A stretch of 64,000 bases of DNA, taken from assembly GCA_937888735.1 (NCBI GenBank), contig CALASN010000164.1, positions 1-64,000 on the forward strand, given 5' to 3'. The notes under the pieces are model-generated. The model was not told where the DNA came from and did not search any database. It saw nothing but the letters and a program-made list of their open reading frames with translations. Shown one piece after another: positions 1-7,920 of this stretch. This DNA is from UBA5499 sp002426275 (GTDB lineage: Bacteria > Bacillota > DTU084). The position numbers were made by a program, and so were the translations under genes. Position 1 is the first letter of the stretch; every line of letters begins with the position of its first letter.

Positions 1-2
1 AA

Positions 3-299
3 GACAAGCAAAACAGCCTGCAGACGATTAAGGCGACAGAAGGATATGTGACATGCTGCTGTATTGCTATGGGAATCTTGCAAATGCTTGCGCTGCGTTA
101 TAGTAGTAGTGGTTTGCCTCGTCCTTTTCGGTATTTGAGAACCCGATCCCGGGGTATCGTTTCTGAAGCGACCATTATGGACTATTTGCGAAAATCTATT
201 TTTCGCATGTTTGCCAAAAATTCCCAGCTTACCATAACGCAAATAATTAAATCTAAGCAGCTAAATTGCAATTCTGATGAGGATTTGCTAGTTTCTTAG
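3..299 (+). CDS. Transposase, C-terminal end (cut by window edge)
   Basis: An open frame runs from the window edge to TAG at 299 and shows 98 residues. The stretch with ATEGYVTCCCIAMGILQML, followed by FRYLRTRS and an YLRKSIFRMFAK segment, reads like the C-terminus of a DDE transposase of the IS4-like kind. This is recognition from memory of such tails, not a database match. The N-terminal part and the catalytic residues lie outside the window, so I cannot tell whether the element is intact. A hairpin with a T-run about 130 bases downstream may end its transcript. Confidence 0.5.
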   Translation, partial: DKQNSLQTIKATEGYVTCCCIAMGILQMLALRYSSSGLPRPFRYLRTRSRGIVSEATIMDYLRKSIFRMFAKNSQLTITQIIKSKQLNCNSDEDLLVS

Positions 300-431
300 A
301 AGGGCAGAAGTTTTCACTGTCCAGTTACGTAAATTTTCGGCCATTTATGACAGGATCAGATGAAGATGGGTCATGACGAGCGAATAGTATTATTTTTTTC
401 AGCCCCTGGCCGAAACAATTAAGCGTACATA

Positions 432-455
432 CCTCCCCGGGGGAGGCTTTTTTAT
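432..455 (+). terminator. Intrinsic terminator after the transposase tail
   Basis: CCTCCCC and GGGGAGG form a GC-only stem with a very tight loop (432-446), followed by CTTTTTTATTT. It separates the transposase remnant from the sporulation operon. The remainder of the 300-536 gap holds no convincing gene apart from the promoter described next. Confidence 0.6.
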
Positions 456-475
456 TTGCCGCGAGAGAATGGTTG

Positions 476-504
476 GTATGAAAAAAGGATTCTGCTGCAT
501 AATA
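476..504 (+). promoter_or_regulatory. Sigma-G-like promoter of the dodecin-spoVA operon
   Basis: GTATG (476-480) and CATAATA (498-504) are separated by 17 bases. They fit the forespore sigma-G pattern known from Bacillus (-35 near GHATR, -10 near CATWMTA, spacing about 17-18). The -10 lies 33 bases before the dodecin ATG, leaving room for an SD at 521-527. spoVA operons are sigma-G dependent in Bacillus, so both the position and the motif agree. No sigma-A-like alternative stands out here. Confidence 0.55.
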
Positions 505-536
505 AGGAGAGAAAATCAAAAGGGGGAATCTGAACT

Positions 537-731
537 ATGGCGGTTAAAGTTGCGGAAATCGTGGGGTCATCGAAAAACAGTTGGCAAGAAGCGGCTCAGG
601 ACGCAGTCTCTGCAGCGCATCGTTCCTATCAATCAATCACCGGCGTGGAGCTTTTAAACATGACCGCGGAAGTGGAAAACGGCAATATCGTGGAATATAA
701 AGCTGACGTCCAGGTGGCTTACGTAGAGTGA
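537..731 (+). CDS. Dodecin family flavin-binding protein
   Basis: This 64-residue protein has the size and sequence pattern of dodecin: VKVAEIVGSSKNSWQEAAQDAV at the start (beta strand, then helix), TGVE in the middle and a closing beta strand with YKADVQVAYVE. Dodecins form dodecameric hollow spheres that bind flavins or related ligands in the cytoplasm. The SD AGGGGGA lies 9 bases before the ATG. The gene's TGA overlaps the GTG of spoVAC by four bases, so it is probably translated with the spoVA genes and made in the forespore. That pairing is unusual; see findings. Confidence 0.85.
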   Translation: MAVKVAEIVGSSKNSWQEAAQDAVSAAHRSYQSITGVELLNMTAEVENGNIVEYKADVQVAYVE

Positions 732-1204
732 CAAAATTACTGCCCAGCGATGAAATCGATCAGCAACAAAAAGCTACGCGCTATCAAGAACTGTTAAAAC
801 AATACAAGCCTCGGCCGGCAATCGCCAAAAACGTGCTGCTGGCTTTTCTGGTGGGAGGAGGGATCTGTCTCATTGGGCAAATCTTCTTCAATCTTTTCTT
901 AGGGTTGACCCTCAGCCCTAAGGATGCGGCCGCTCCCACTTTGGCGGTAATGATCTTATTGGGATCGCTTGCTACCGGCCTTGGCGTCTATGACGAGCTG
1001 GCGGAGATCGGCGGAGCCGGCGCCGCAGTTCCCATCAGCGGTTTTTCCAACACAGTAGCCGCCGCGGCCATGGAATATAAACGCGAGGGCTTTATCCTGG
1101 GCATGGGAGCCAAAATGTTCATTATCGCAGGCCCAGTATTGGTCTATGGGCTCATTACCGGCTTTACCGTGGCTTTGGTACGAGTGTTCTTGCTAGGGAT
1201 GTAG
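728..1204 (+). CDS. spoVAC: Stage V sporulation protein AC (SpoVAC)
   Basis: A 158-residue membrane protein, close to the usual SpoVAC length. It has a charged N-terminus followed by hydrophobic segments at about residues 33-57, 65-90 and 130-157. The conserved stretch around GGGICLIGQIFFN and the GAGAAVPISGFSNTVA loop are hallmarks of the SpoVAC/SpoVAE family. In Bacillus this protein acts in the inner spore membrane, in uptake of Ca-dipicolinate during sporulation and its release in germination. The GTG start overlaps the dodecin stop (GTGA). Confidence 0.92.
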   Translation: MTKLLPSDEIDQQQKATRYQELLKQYKPRPAIAKNVLLAFLVGGGICLIGQIFFNLFLGLTLSPKDAAAPTLAVMILLGSLATGLGVYDELAEIGGAGAAVPISGFSNTVAAAAMEYKREGFILGMGAKMFIIAGPVLVYGLITGFTVALVRVFLLGM

Positions 1205-1216
1205 AGGAGGTATGGC

Positions 1217-2233
1217 ATGGGAGAGAAACATGGGGATCAAACGTATCTGTTCACTAATCCCCCTTCGCTAATCGGCGCCAGATCTGTGGTTGGGCCCAGG
1301 GAGGCGGCAGGACCCCTGGGCCAGTATTTTGATTTGAAGATCAACGATCCGCTCTTCGGGGAACGTACGGCGGAAAAGGCGGAGCGGCGGTTCTTAGTTG
1401 AAGCTTGCAACGCAACTTTAGAGGGAACCGGAGTTGCGGGAGGGGATATTGATTTTCTTCTGGCCGGAGATTTGCTTAATCAGATCATCTCCGCCAGTTT
1501 TACGGCCAGAGAGCTTAAAATACCGTTCTTAGGGCTTTACGGCGCCTGCTCCACTGTGGCCGAGGCCAGCGCTCTGGCCGGCTTTCTTTTGGACGGCGGC
1601 TTCGGGAGCAATGTTTTAGTGGGGGTGTCCAGCCATTATCAGACCGCTGAGAGGCAGTACCGTTACCCCATTGAATTGAATCTGAAGCATAAGCTCTCCG
1701 CGCAATATACCGTCACAGGAGCGGGCGCCTTCCTCTACGCCAAAGCGGGCGCCGGTCCCTACCTAACAGGGGTGACAGTGGGGAAAATCGTGGATTACCA
1801 GATTAAAGACCCTAACGACATGGGAGCTGCCATGGCTCCTGCCGCTGCGGACACTATTTTGCAGCATCTGGAAGATACGGGCAGAGAGCCGAATTATTAC
1901 GATTTGATTCTCACCGGAGACTTGGGAAAGGTTGGCATGCAGCTTACAAGCGCTCTCCTGGAGCAGTGCGGCGTCTCGTTAGGTTCCATTTATCAGGACG
2001 GAGGCGCGATGATGTTCGGAGGAGATCCGGCCCAAGGAGCAGGCGGCTCCGGTTGCGCTTGTTCCGCTGTGATTACGGCCGGTTACGTGTTAAAGGAGAT
2101 GGCGGCAGGCAAATTTAAGAGAGCCTTAATTGTGGGCACCGGGTCGCTCCATTCTCCCCTAACCTGGCAGCAAGGCGAGTCCATTCCTGGAATCGCTCAC
2201 GCTTTTGTTCTGGAAAGGCAGGGAGCGGCATGA
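1217..2233 (+). CDS. spoVAD: Stage V sporulation protein AD (SpoVAD)
   Basis: A 338-residue soluble protein with the thiolase-like fold of SpoVAD. Visible family features are the opening around NPPSLIGARSVVGPREAAGP, the YGACSTVAEASAL segment corresponding to the thiolase active-site region, and FGGDPAQGAGGSGCACSA near the C-terminus. SpoVAD binds dipicolinic acid and works with SpoVAC and SpoVAE at the spore inner membrane. The SD AGGAGG lies 7 bases before the ATG at 1217. It follows spoVAC by 12 bases and overlaps spoVAE by four. Confidence 0.93.
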   Translation: MGEKHGDQTYLFTNPPSLIGARSVVGPREAAGPLGQYFDLKINDPLFGERTAEKAERRFLVEACNATLEGTGVAGGDIDFLLAGDLLNQIISASFTARELKIPFLGLYGACSTVAEASALAGFLLDGGFGSNVLVGVSSHYQTAERQYRYPIELNLKHKLSAQYTVTGAGAFLYAKAGAGPYLTGVTVGKIVDYQIKDPNDMGAAMAPAAADTILQHLEDTGREPNYYDLILTGDLGKVGMQLTSALLEQCGVSLGSIYQDGGAMMFGGDPAQGAGGSGCACSAVITAGYVLKEMAAGKFKRALIVGTGSLHSPLTWQQGESIPGIAHAFVLERQGAA

Positions 2234-2580
2234 GCTATCTGATCGCGTTTTTAATCGGGGGAGCTATTTGCGCTCTGGGCCAAATTGTGTTGGAATATAC
2301 CACCTGGACGCCGGCGGTTCTGCTGGTGGTGTTGACCATAATCGGCGGGATCCTGGGAGGACTAGGTCTGTATCAGCCTCTGGTAGACTTTGCAGGCGCC
2401 GGGGCGCTGATTCCAGTCAGCGGTTTTGGCAGCTCTGTGGCGCTGGGGGCCATCAGCGAAGCGAAAAGGCTGGGGTTGGTGGGATTGTTCACGGGTCCTT
2501 TTGAAATCGTCGGCCTCGGCACTACGGCGGCTGTGATTTTCGGTTTTCTCATGGCGCTTTTTTTCACTCCTAAAGAGTGA
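2230..2580 (+). CDS. spoVAE: Stage V sporulation protein AE, membrane subunit (SpoVAEB type)
   Basis: A 116-residue protein with three or four hydrophobic segments. It shares the GAGALIPVSGFGSSVA loop with SpoVAC, as expected for this paralogous pair of dipicolinate channel subunits. Its ATG overlaps the spoVAD TGA (ATGA). A strong terminator follows directly, so dodecin-spoVAC-spoVAD-spoVAE form a closed four-gene transcription unit. The SpoVAEA-like partner is not adjacent; it occurs about 0.9 kb downstream in a separate unit. Confidence 0.92.
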   Translation: MSYLIAFLIGGAICALGQIVLEYTTWTPAVLLVVLTIIGGILGGLGLYQPLVDFAGAGALIPVSGFGSSVALGAISEAKRLGLVGLFTGPFEIVGLGTTAAVIFGFLMALFFTPKE

Positions 2581-2581
2581 G

Positions 2582-2610
2582 GCTGTCCTGCCAGGGGCAG
2601 CTTTTTATTT
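2582..2610 (+). terminator. Terminator of the dodecin-spoVA operon
   Basis: GCTGTCCT and AGGGGCAGC fold with a GCCA-type loop (2582-2601) and run directly into TTTTTATTTT. Confidence 0.8.
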
Positions 2611-2670
2611 TGCGCGATTGGTCGGCAGCTGATTCTGCTCTCGCTAGCGGACGTTTTCCAAGAAAACAGA

Positions 2671-2706
2671 AAGAGACTGTCCTTTCGTTACAGGACAGTC
2701 TCTTTT
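2671..2706. terminator. Bidirectional terminator between convergent genes
   Basis: A perfect 13-bp inverted repeat, AAGAGACTGTCCT (2671-2683) and its complement at 2692-2704, encloses an 8-base loop. T-rich flanks occur on both strands (TCTTTT on plus, CTTTCTGTTTT on minus). It lies between spoVAE (plus) and the minus-strand membrane protein. Confidence 0.8.
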
Positions 2707-2717
2707 GCAGCCGCGCC

Positions 2718-3053
2718 TCAGCGCAGCGTGGTGGGGACGAACAGATCGATGATCCCTATCACCAGCGCCCCTAAAAGGGCTCCGAAAACGGAGACTGATA
2801 GGCCAGGGACGATAAATTGTACCAGATAGATGACTAAAGCGGAAACGATGAAACTTACCACGCCCCGCCCATAGGGAGAGATGTTTTTCCCCACGATAGC
2901 TTCAATCAGATAAGAAACTGCAGCGATGGCAATTGCTGCCAGCAGGGCATGCATAAAGGTCAGGGAACGAAATCCCGGTACCACGGCTGCCGTTACCATC
3001 AAAACGATGGCCGAAACCACGAGGCGGATAAGTAGGCGGATCCAATCGTTCAT
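2718..3053 (-). CDS. YvlD/phage holin IV-like four-TM membrane protein
   Basis: A 111-residue protein with four hydrophobic segments (about residues 7-27, 33-52, 60-82, 87-108). The layout and the pattern VVPGFR, GKNISPYGRGVVSFIVSALVI, and a second VPGL match the widespread 'mycobacterial 4 TMS phage holin superfamily IV' family (PF04020), which includes Bacillus YvlD. Despite the name these are chromosomal membrane proteins often linked to envelope stress; the function is not established. A good SD (GGGAGGTG) precedes the start on the minus strand. Confidence 0.75.
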   Translation of the reverse strand: MNDWIRLLIRLVVSAIVLMVTAAVVPGFRSLTFMHALLAAIAIAAVSYLIEAIVGKNISPYGRGVVSFIVSALVIYLVQFIVPGLSVSVFGALLGALVIGIIDLFVPTTLR

Positions 3054-3189
3054 ACTTTCACCTCCCCTCGTCTGTTTTTGCTAGCTTTCTCCTGTAAGGT
3101 AGATTCTATGCGCAGCTTGGGATAAAAGGGCCTGCTTTGGGGCTAAACTAGAGAAAAGGAAGGGGAGATGAAAAGCGCTCAGCTTAGAT

Positions 3190-3507
3190 ATGATCGGCAT
3201 GCTGCTGACGGCTTTGGCGGCTGGACCAAGTTACCTGCTTTGGGGTCTCGGGGCTACGCTCTTTTTGGATTTAGTGCGCGTGGCCACAGCCTTCATTGTG
3301 GGGGCTGTGCCCAGACAATTCATCGCTGCTGGCGCCTTCACAACTGTCTTGTGGCAGGATGTCTCAACTGTTCAGTCTGCCGTGGTCTTGTTTTCCGGGC
3401 CTTTGCTGTTGGCGCTTCTTTCCAGAAAAAGAAAACGGCTGCGCCGGCTGGCGGTCTTAAGTTTAGCCATATGCGGCTGGCAATTTTTAGGGGGGATAGT
3501 AGCTTGA
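3190..3507 (+). CDS. Small hydrophobic membrane protein upstream of the SpoVAEA-like gene
   Basis: 105 residues with hydrophobic stretches at about 1-45, 60-75 and 85-105 separated by the basic cluster SRKRKRLRR, suggesting three membrane segments. I do not recognise the family; a distant YabQ-like identity came to mind but is not supported. The start is uncertain: ATG 3190 lacks a good SD, while a strong SD (GGAAGGGGAG, 3155-3166) serves ATG 3168, which is in a different frame. Its TGA overlaps the TTG of the next gene by four bases, arguing that the frame is really translated. Confidence 0.55.
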   Translation: MIGMLLTALAAGPSYLLWGLGATLFLDLVRVATAFIVGAVPRQFIAAGAFTTVLWQDVSTVQSAVVLFSGPLLLALLSRKRKRLRRLAVLSLAICGWQFLGGIVA

Positions 3508-4130
3508 AAAAGAAGGTGATCGTGGTCACCGACGGAGATCGAATTGCCAAAGCTGCGGTGGAACGGGCTGCGCAAAACTTGAATCTGCGCACCATTTCCA
3601 GTTCCGCAGGCAACCCGACCCGCTTGAGCGGCCAGGAAATCGCGGAGCTTGTTTTATCATCCCCTGCGGAGGTGGTGATTGTGATGTGCGACGATCGAGG
3701 CAAAAGCAGCCGCGGACAGGGAGAGAACGCGCTTTTCAAGTTGGCGAAAGATCCCAGATTGGAAATCATCGGCGCTTTGGCTGTGGCAGCTCACACTCCC
3801 TGCAAAGGAGTTGAGGTTGATCGCTCCGTGACCAAAAACGGGGAATTTGTGGAGAAGAGCGTAGACAAGGATGGAGAACTTCAGTCTGGCAAGAGAATTT
3901 ACGGAGATACAGTTGACGTGCTGGAAGAGCTTGGAATCAGGCCAATCATCGGCTTGGGAGATCCAGGGAAAATGGATCGCAAAGACGAAGTCAAAAAAGG
4001 CGCTCCCATCACCACCGCGGCTTTGCGGGATCTTTTGCAGGCGGAAAAGGAAAATCTTCCAGCTGAGGGAAGGAATTGTCAGGAAACTGGAGAAGTAAAA
4101 TTAAAGGGACTGGAGGAGAAGCGGCAATGA
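3504..4130 (+). CDS. SpoVAEA-like sporulation protein
   Basis: 208 residues, cytosolic. The opening KKKVIVVTDGDRIAKAAVE, then MCDDRGKSSRGQGE, AAHTPCKG and IGLGDPGKMDRKDE match the SpoVAEA family (stage V sporulation protein AE, PF14097), whose members are about 190-210 residues. The TTG start at 3504 is chosen because GGGGGAT lies at 3491-3497 and because it overlaps the previous stop (TTGA). The same frame is open further upstream, but those codons run across the neighbouring gene. In Bacillus SpoVAEA is a forespore protein that influences dipicolinate movement. Here it sits outside the spoVA operon. Confidence 0.8.
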   Translation: MKKKVIVVTDGDRIAKAAVERAAQNLNLRTISSSAGNPTRLSGQEIAELVLSSPAEVVIVMCDDRGKSSRGQGENALFKLAKDPRLEIIGALAVAAHTPCKGVEVDRSVTKNGEFVEKSVDKDGELQSGKRIYGDTVDVLEELGIRPIIGLGDPGKMDRKDEVKKGAPITTAALRDLLQAEKENLPAEGRNCQETGEVKLKGLEEKRQ

Positions 4131-5056
4131 ATTTGGGAATCCCTCGAGCCCTGCTTTATTACGATCACTTTCCCCTATGGCGGACGCTCCTGGAGACTTT
4201 AGGCTTTGAAGTGACCGTTTCGCCTCCCACGAATAAAGCGATTTTGGATTTGGGGGTAAGCTTGGCACCAGACGAAGCTTGCTTGCCGGTGAAGATTTGC
4301 TATGGGCATCTGGCAGCTGTGCGGAATGTGGCTGCTCTTTTTTTGCCTCGGATGGTCAGCGAGAAAGCAGGAACTTTTTTGTGCCCCAAGCTCATCGGCC
4401 TGCCGGACATGGTAAGGCCCAGTCTTGATGGAGAGCTGATCTCACCCGTTGTGGATTTGCGCAAGGGAAGAAAAGGTTTAATCAGGCAGCTGGCCTGCTG
4501 TTTAGGCACGGGATACAAACAGGTCCAAGGAGCATTGGCTGAGGCTGAAGAAGCCCAGAGGCAGTTTCTCAGGCGAATGCAGCAAGACAAGCTCACGCCG
4601 CAGGAGGCCATGAGCGGGCAGAATTCCTGTCGGCGCGGCAAGCTCACCCTTGGTCTTCTGGGCCATCCGTATCTGGTATACGATTCTTTTTTGAACATGA
4701 ATATCCTTTCCTTCCTGCAGCGCAGGGATCTTTTTCCCCTCACCGCGCAGATGCTTCCTTCGGAGAAAATTCAACGCTGCGCCCAGCAGCTGCCCAAGAA
4801 ACTTTTCTGGTCTTTGGAAGCGCAAATCATGGGCGCCGGCATCGCCTTTCTGGAGGAAAAAGTGGCTGGCATTATCCACTTGTCGTCCTTCGGCTGCGGG
4901 CCTGACGCCATGATCGGCGAGCTGATGAATCTGCGCGCCCGCAGCTCGGGCGTCCCGCTTTTGGAACTGAATCTGGATGAACAGACAGGTCAGGCAGGGG
5001 TAGAAACGCGCCTGGAAGCCTTTTTGGACATGCTCCAAAGGAGGTGTCCGGCGTGA
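4127..5056 (+). CDS. CoA protein activase-like DUF2229 protein, first component
   Basis: 309 residues. The N-terminus NLGIPRALLYYDHFPLW, then SLAPDEACLPVKICYGHL and SSFGCGPDAM are typical of the DUF2229/COG3580 proteins related to 2-hydroxyacyl-CoA dehydratase components. The conserved cysteines (ACLPVKIC, FGCGP) could hold an iron-sulfur cluster. ATG 4127 has GGAGGAG ahead of it and overlaps the SpoVAEA-like stop by four bases. It forms a tightly packed set with the next two genes, which suggests one complex. The true substrate of these anaerobic-type complexes is unknown. Confidence 0.75.
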   Translation: MNLGIPRALLYYDHFPLWRTLLETLGFEVTVSPPTNKAILDLGVSLAPDEACLPVKICYGHLAAVRNVAALFLPRMVSEKAGTFLCPKLIGLPDMVRPSLDGELISPVVDLRKGRKGLIRQLACCLGTGYKQVQGALAEAEEAQRQFLRRMQQDKLTPQEAMSGQNSCRRGKLTLGLLGHPYLVYDSFLNMNILSFLQRRDLFPLTAQMLPSEKIQRCAQQLPKKLFWSLEAQIMGAGIAFLEEKVAGIIHLSSFGCGPDAMIGELMNLRARSSGVPLLELNLDEQTGQAGVETRLEAFLDMLQRRCPA

Positions 5057-6156
5057 AAGTGACTTTTCCGCAGATGGGAACTTTAGCTATTCCCATGAAA
5101 GCGCTTTTAGAAGAAGCGGGCTTGGAGGTAATTCTGCCTCCCGCCACCAGCAAACGAACCTTGACATTGGGCAGCGCTCATGCCCCGGAATTTGCCTGCC
5201 TGCCTCTGAAAATCAACCTTGGCAATTACCTGGAAGCCTTAGAGCTGGGGGCGGATACCATCATCATGGGAGGCGGCGTAGGACCCTGCCGTTTTGGCTA
5301 TTATGGCGAGGTCCAGCGGGAGATCCTCCGCTCCTTGGGCAAGGACTGCCGTTTTTTGACTTTGGAGCCGCCCGCGGGAGATTGGCAGGGATTGCTTTCA
5401 ACCTGCGGTCAGCTTTTGGCGGGCTGTAAACCTAAAGCTTTGCTTCAGGCTGGAAGCATTGCCTGGGCCAAGTTCCAGGCTGTGGATCGGCTCTGGCAGG
5501 CTTCTCTGTGGTCTAGACCCAGAGAAGGCGAGCCTGGCAGCACCACCAAAACCCTCCGCGGTTTTTTGGCTGCCGTGGACAAGGCCTCGGGTGTGAGACA
5601 GGTGCATAAACTGGTGCGTGAGGGGGTTTCCGCCCTGCAAAGCTTCGCAGTCAGGGAGCCTAGAGCCAGCGTCGCCTTGGTGGGAGAGATTTACGTGGTT
5701 TTGGATCCCTTCGCCAACCAGTTCATTGAAGAGCGCCTAGGCCAGATGGGAGTGGAGATCTGCCGTACCATCTATCTTTCGCGCTGGATTTTAGAGCACT
5801 TAGTGCTGGCTTCCCTTCACATCCATGGCCGCGGCAGTCAGAATCTGGCCCGGGGCTATCTGAATCACGCGGTGGGAGGCCATGGGTTGGAATCGATCGC
5901 TAATGCTGTGCTAGCGGCCAGGCGTAAGCTGGACGGCGTGATCCACCTGGCTCCGTTCACCTGCATGCCAGAGATCGTTGCCGCCAGCATCTTGCCCCGG
6001 GTGAGCAAAGCAGAAGGCATTCCCGTGTTGACGCTGGTATTGGATGAACACACCGGTGAAGCTGGGATGGTCACAAGGTTGGAAGCTTTTGTCGATATGT
6101 TGCTGCGGCAAAAACGTCAAAGGGGGCAAGAGCGTGGGCTATTATCTTGGGCTTGA
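5053..6156 (+). CDS. CoA protein activase-like DUF2229 protein, second component
   Basis: 367 residues, related to the preceding protein and to COG3581. It opens with KVTFPQMGTLAIPMKALLEE and contains HAPEFACLPLKINLGNYLEA and GGGVGPCRFGYYGEVQ with cysteines at the expected positions. The C-terminal half contains FTCMPEIVA and LDEHTGEAGMVTRLEAF, the last also present in the first component (LDEQTGQAGVETRLEAF), which points to shared ancestry. The start is GTG 5053 with AAAGGAGG at 5038-5044; it overlaps the previous TGA by four bases. Confidence 0.75.
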   Translation: MKVTFPQMGTLAIPMKALLEEAGLEVILPPATSKRTLTLGSAHAPEFACLPLKINLGNYLEALELGADTIIMGGGVGPCRFGYYGEVQREILRSLGKDCRFLTLEPPAGDWQGLLSTCGQLLAGCKPKALLQAGSIAWAKFQAVDRLWQASLWSRPREGEPGSTTKTLRGFLAAVDKASGVRQVHKLVREGVSALQSFAVREPRASVALVGEIYVVLDPFANQFIEERLGQMGVEICRTIYLSRWILEHLVLASLHIHGRGSQNLARGYLNHAVGGHGLESIANAVLAARRKLDGVIHLAPFTCMPEIVAASILPRVSKAEGIPVLTLVLDEHTGEAGMVTRLEAFVDMLLRQKRQRGQERGLLSWA

Positions 6157-7090
6157 TGTGGGCTCAGTGAGCACTAACTTAGTGCTGTTGGCTGAAAACG
6201 GGCAGGTGAAGGAAGAACTGTACCTTAGAACAGAAGGTAAACCCCTGGTTGCCATTCAAAAAGGTTTGCAAAGCTTGGCGGCTGAGAAGCCGGAAATCCT
6301 GGGAGCAGGCACCACGGGCAGCGGCAGGAAACTGGCCGGTGTTTTAGTGGGAGCCGATGTGGTAAAAAACGAGATCACAGCCCATGCTGTCGCCGCTTCG
6401 ACGCAGGTGCCAAGTGTGCAGACAGTGTTGGAAATCGGTGGTCAAGATTCAAAGCTCATCCTGCTGCGGGACGGGATCGTCACTGATTTCGCCATGAACA
6501 CAGTTTGCGCGGCAGGCACGGGCTCGTTTTTGGATCACCAGGCCGCCAGGTTAGGCGTGCCCATTGAGGAATTTGGTTCCCTGGCGCTGAAGGCTCGGGA
6601 AGGCGTACGGATCGCCGGCCGGTGCGCTGTGTTTGCGGAATCGGATATGATTCACAAGCAGCAAGTCGGCTATCCTGTGGAGGAGATCGTAGCTGGCCTG
6701 TGCAGCGCCCTGGTTCGCAACTACCTAAATAATGTGGCCAAAGGCAAAGAATTGCTGCCCACGGTGGTCTTTCAGGGGGGAGTAGCCGCCAATCTGGGGA
6801 TGAGGCAGGCTTTCCAGAAAGCTTTAGGCGCCGAGATCGTGGTCCCGGAGCATTTTTCCGTAATGGGAGCGGTGGGCGCGGCTATGCTGGCGCAGGAGGA
6901 AGTTGCGGTCAAAGGGAAGACGAGTTTTAAAGGGTTGGAAGTCGCTGAGTGGGATAATGAGGCGCAGAGCTTTCAATGTCCTCATTGCCCCAACCAGTGC
7001 GAAGTTGTGGAGATCAAGCAGGAGGGGAAAGTCATCGCACGCTGGGGCGACCGCTGCGGTCGCTGGAGCAGCGTGGAAGTAGCTGTTTAG
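6134..7090 (+). CDS. Acyl-CoA dehydratase activase (BadF/BcrA-type ATPase)
   Basis: 318 residues. An ASKHA ATPase fold is visible: the phosphate loop GLDVGSVSTN at the N-terminus, IGGQDSK, and NTVCAAGTGSFLDHQ plus AGRCAVFAESDMIHKQQ, whose cysteines in this family bridge a [4Fe-4S] cluster between subunits. Such activases drive ATP-dependent electron transfer to dehydratase or reductase partners. A C-terminal extra patch, CPHCPNQCEV...GDRCGRW, carries four more cysteines. GTG 6134 is preferred because AGGGGG lies 7 bases upstream. The gene overlaps the previous one by 23 bases. Confidence 0.85.
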   Translation: MGYYLGLDVGSVSTNLVLLAENGQVKEELYLRTEGKPLVAIQKGLQSLAAEKPEILGAGTTGSGRKLAGVLVGADVVKNEITAHAVAASTQVPSVQTVLEIGGQDSKLILLRDGIVTDFAMNTVCAAGTGSFLDHQAARLGVPIEEFGSLALKAREGVRIAGRCAVFAESDMIHKQQVGYPVEEIVAGLCSALVRNYLNNVAKGKELLPTVVFQGGVAANLGMRQAFQKALGAEIVVPEHFSVMGAVGAAMLAQEEVAVKGKTSFKGLEVAEWDNEAQSFQCPHCPNQCEVVEIKQEGKVIARWGDRCGRWSSVEVAV

Positions 7091-7104
7091 GAGGAGAATG
7101 AGAA

Positions 7105-7920
7105 ATGGAACAGGGACTTGGGGATTTGGCCCGAAAAGTGCGGAGGCACGTGGTGGAGATGATTGGAGAGGCGCAGTCGGGTCATCCCGGCGGCTCTCTT
7201 TCAGCCGCGGATATTCTTACCTTTTTATACTTTCAAAAAATGAAGATTGACCCTGAAAAGCCGCTGTGGTCGGAGAGAGACCGCTTCGTCCTCTCCAAAG
7301 GCCACGCTGCGCCAGCCCTGTACGCTGTCTTGGCAGAGCGGGGTTTCTTTCCCACCGAGGAATTATTGAGCTTGCGCAGGTTTGGCTCCAGGCTCCAGGG
7401 TCATCCGGACTGCCGGAAAACTCCGGGAATTGATGCTTCTACGGGTTCCCTGGGGCAAGGGCTTTCCATCGCCAATGGCTTGGCTCTGGCTGCCAGGCTT
7501 GATGGCGCCAAGTGGCACACCTATGTGCTCATGGGCGACGGGGAACTGGAAGAAGGGCAGATCTGGGAAGCAGCCATGACTACGGCTCGCTATCGGCTCA
7601 CCAACCTCACGGCCATTGTGGATCACAATAAATTGCAGATCGACGGTGAAATCAGCGCTGTAAAACTCCAAGGCTCCATTGCCCAGCGGTTCGGCGCCTT
7701 TGGTTGGCATACCGTCGAGATTGACGGCCATAATTACCGCGAATTGGCGGCGGCATTTGACGAGGCTGAAACGCAAAGCGTGCCCACGGTGATCATCGCG
7801 CATACAATCAAGGGCAAGGGGGTTTCCTTTATGGAAAATCAGGCGCTCTGGCATGGCACTCCGCCTAAGCCCCAGCAGGTCCAGGCAGCGCTCAGCGAGT
7901 TGGGGAGGGAAAGCAAATGA
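7105..7920 (+). CDS. Transketolase, N-terminal (TPP-binding) subunit
   Basis: 271 residues, the usual length of the N-half of split transketolases. GHPGGSLSAADILTFLYF, SKGHAAPALYA and the TPP motif GDGELEEGQIWEAA followed by DHNKLQIDG are all present. Together with the next gene it would transfer two-carbon ketol units in the pentose phosphate pathway. SD AGGAGG precedes the ATG. Split transketolases are common in clostridia, archaea and related groups. Confidence 0.92.
   Translation: MEQGLGDLARKVRRHVVEMIGEAQSGHPGGSLSAADILTFLYFQKMKIDPEKPLWSERDRFVLSKGHAAPALYAVLAERGFFPTEELLSLRRFGSRLQGHPDCRKTPGIDASTGSLGQGLSIANGLALAARLDGAKWHTYVLMGDGELEEGQIWEAAMTTARYRLTNLTAIVDHNKLQIDGEISAVKLQGSIAQRFGAFGWHTVEIDGHNYRELAAAFDEAETQSVPTVIIAHTIKGKGVSFMENQALWHGTPPKPQQVQAALSELGRESK

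Noticed and set aside
3168..3503. Upstream extension of the SpoVAEA-like frame from ATG 3168
   Set aside because: The first 112 codons have no domain and run across a neighbouring membrane-protein frame; TTG 3504 with its SD and the overlap with the preceding stop fit the family length better.
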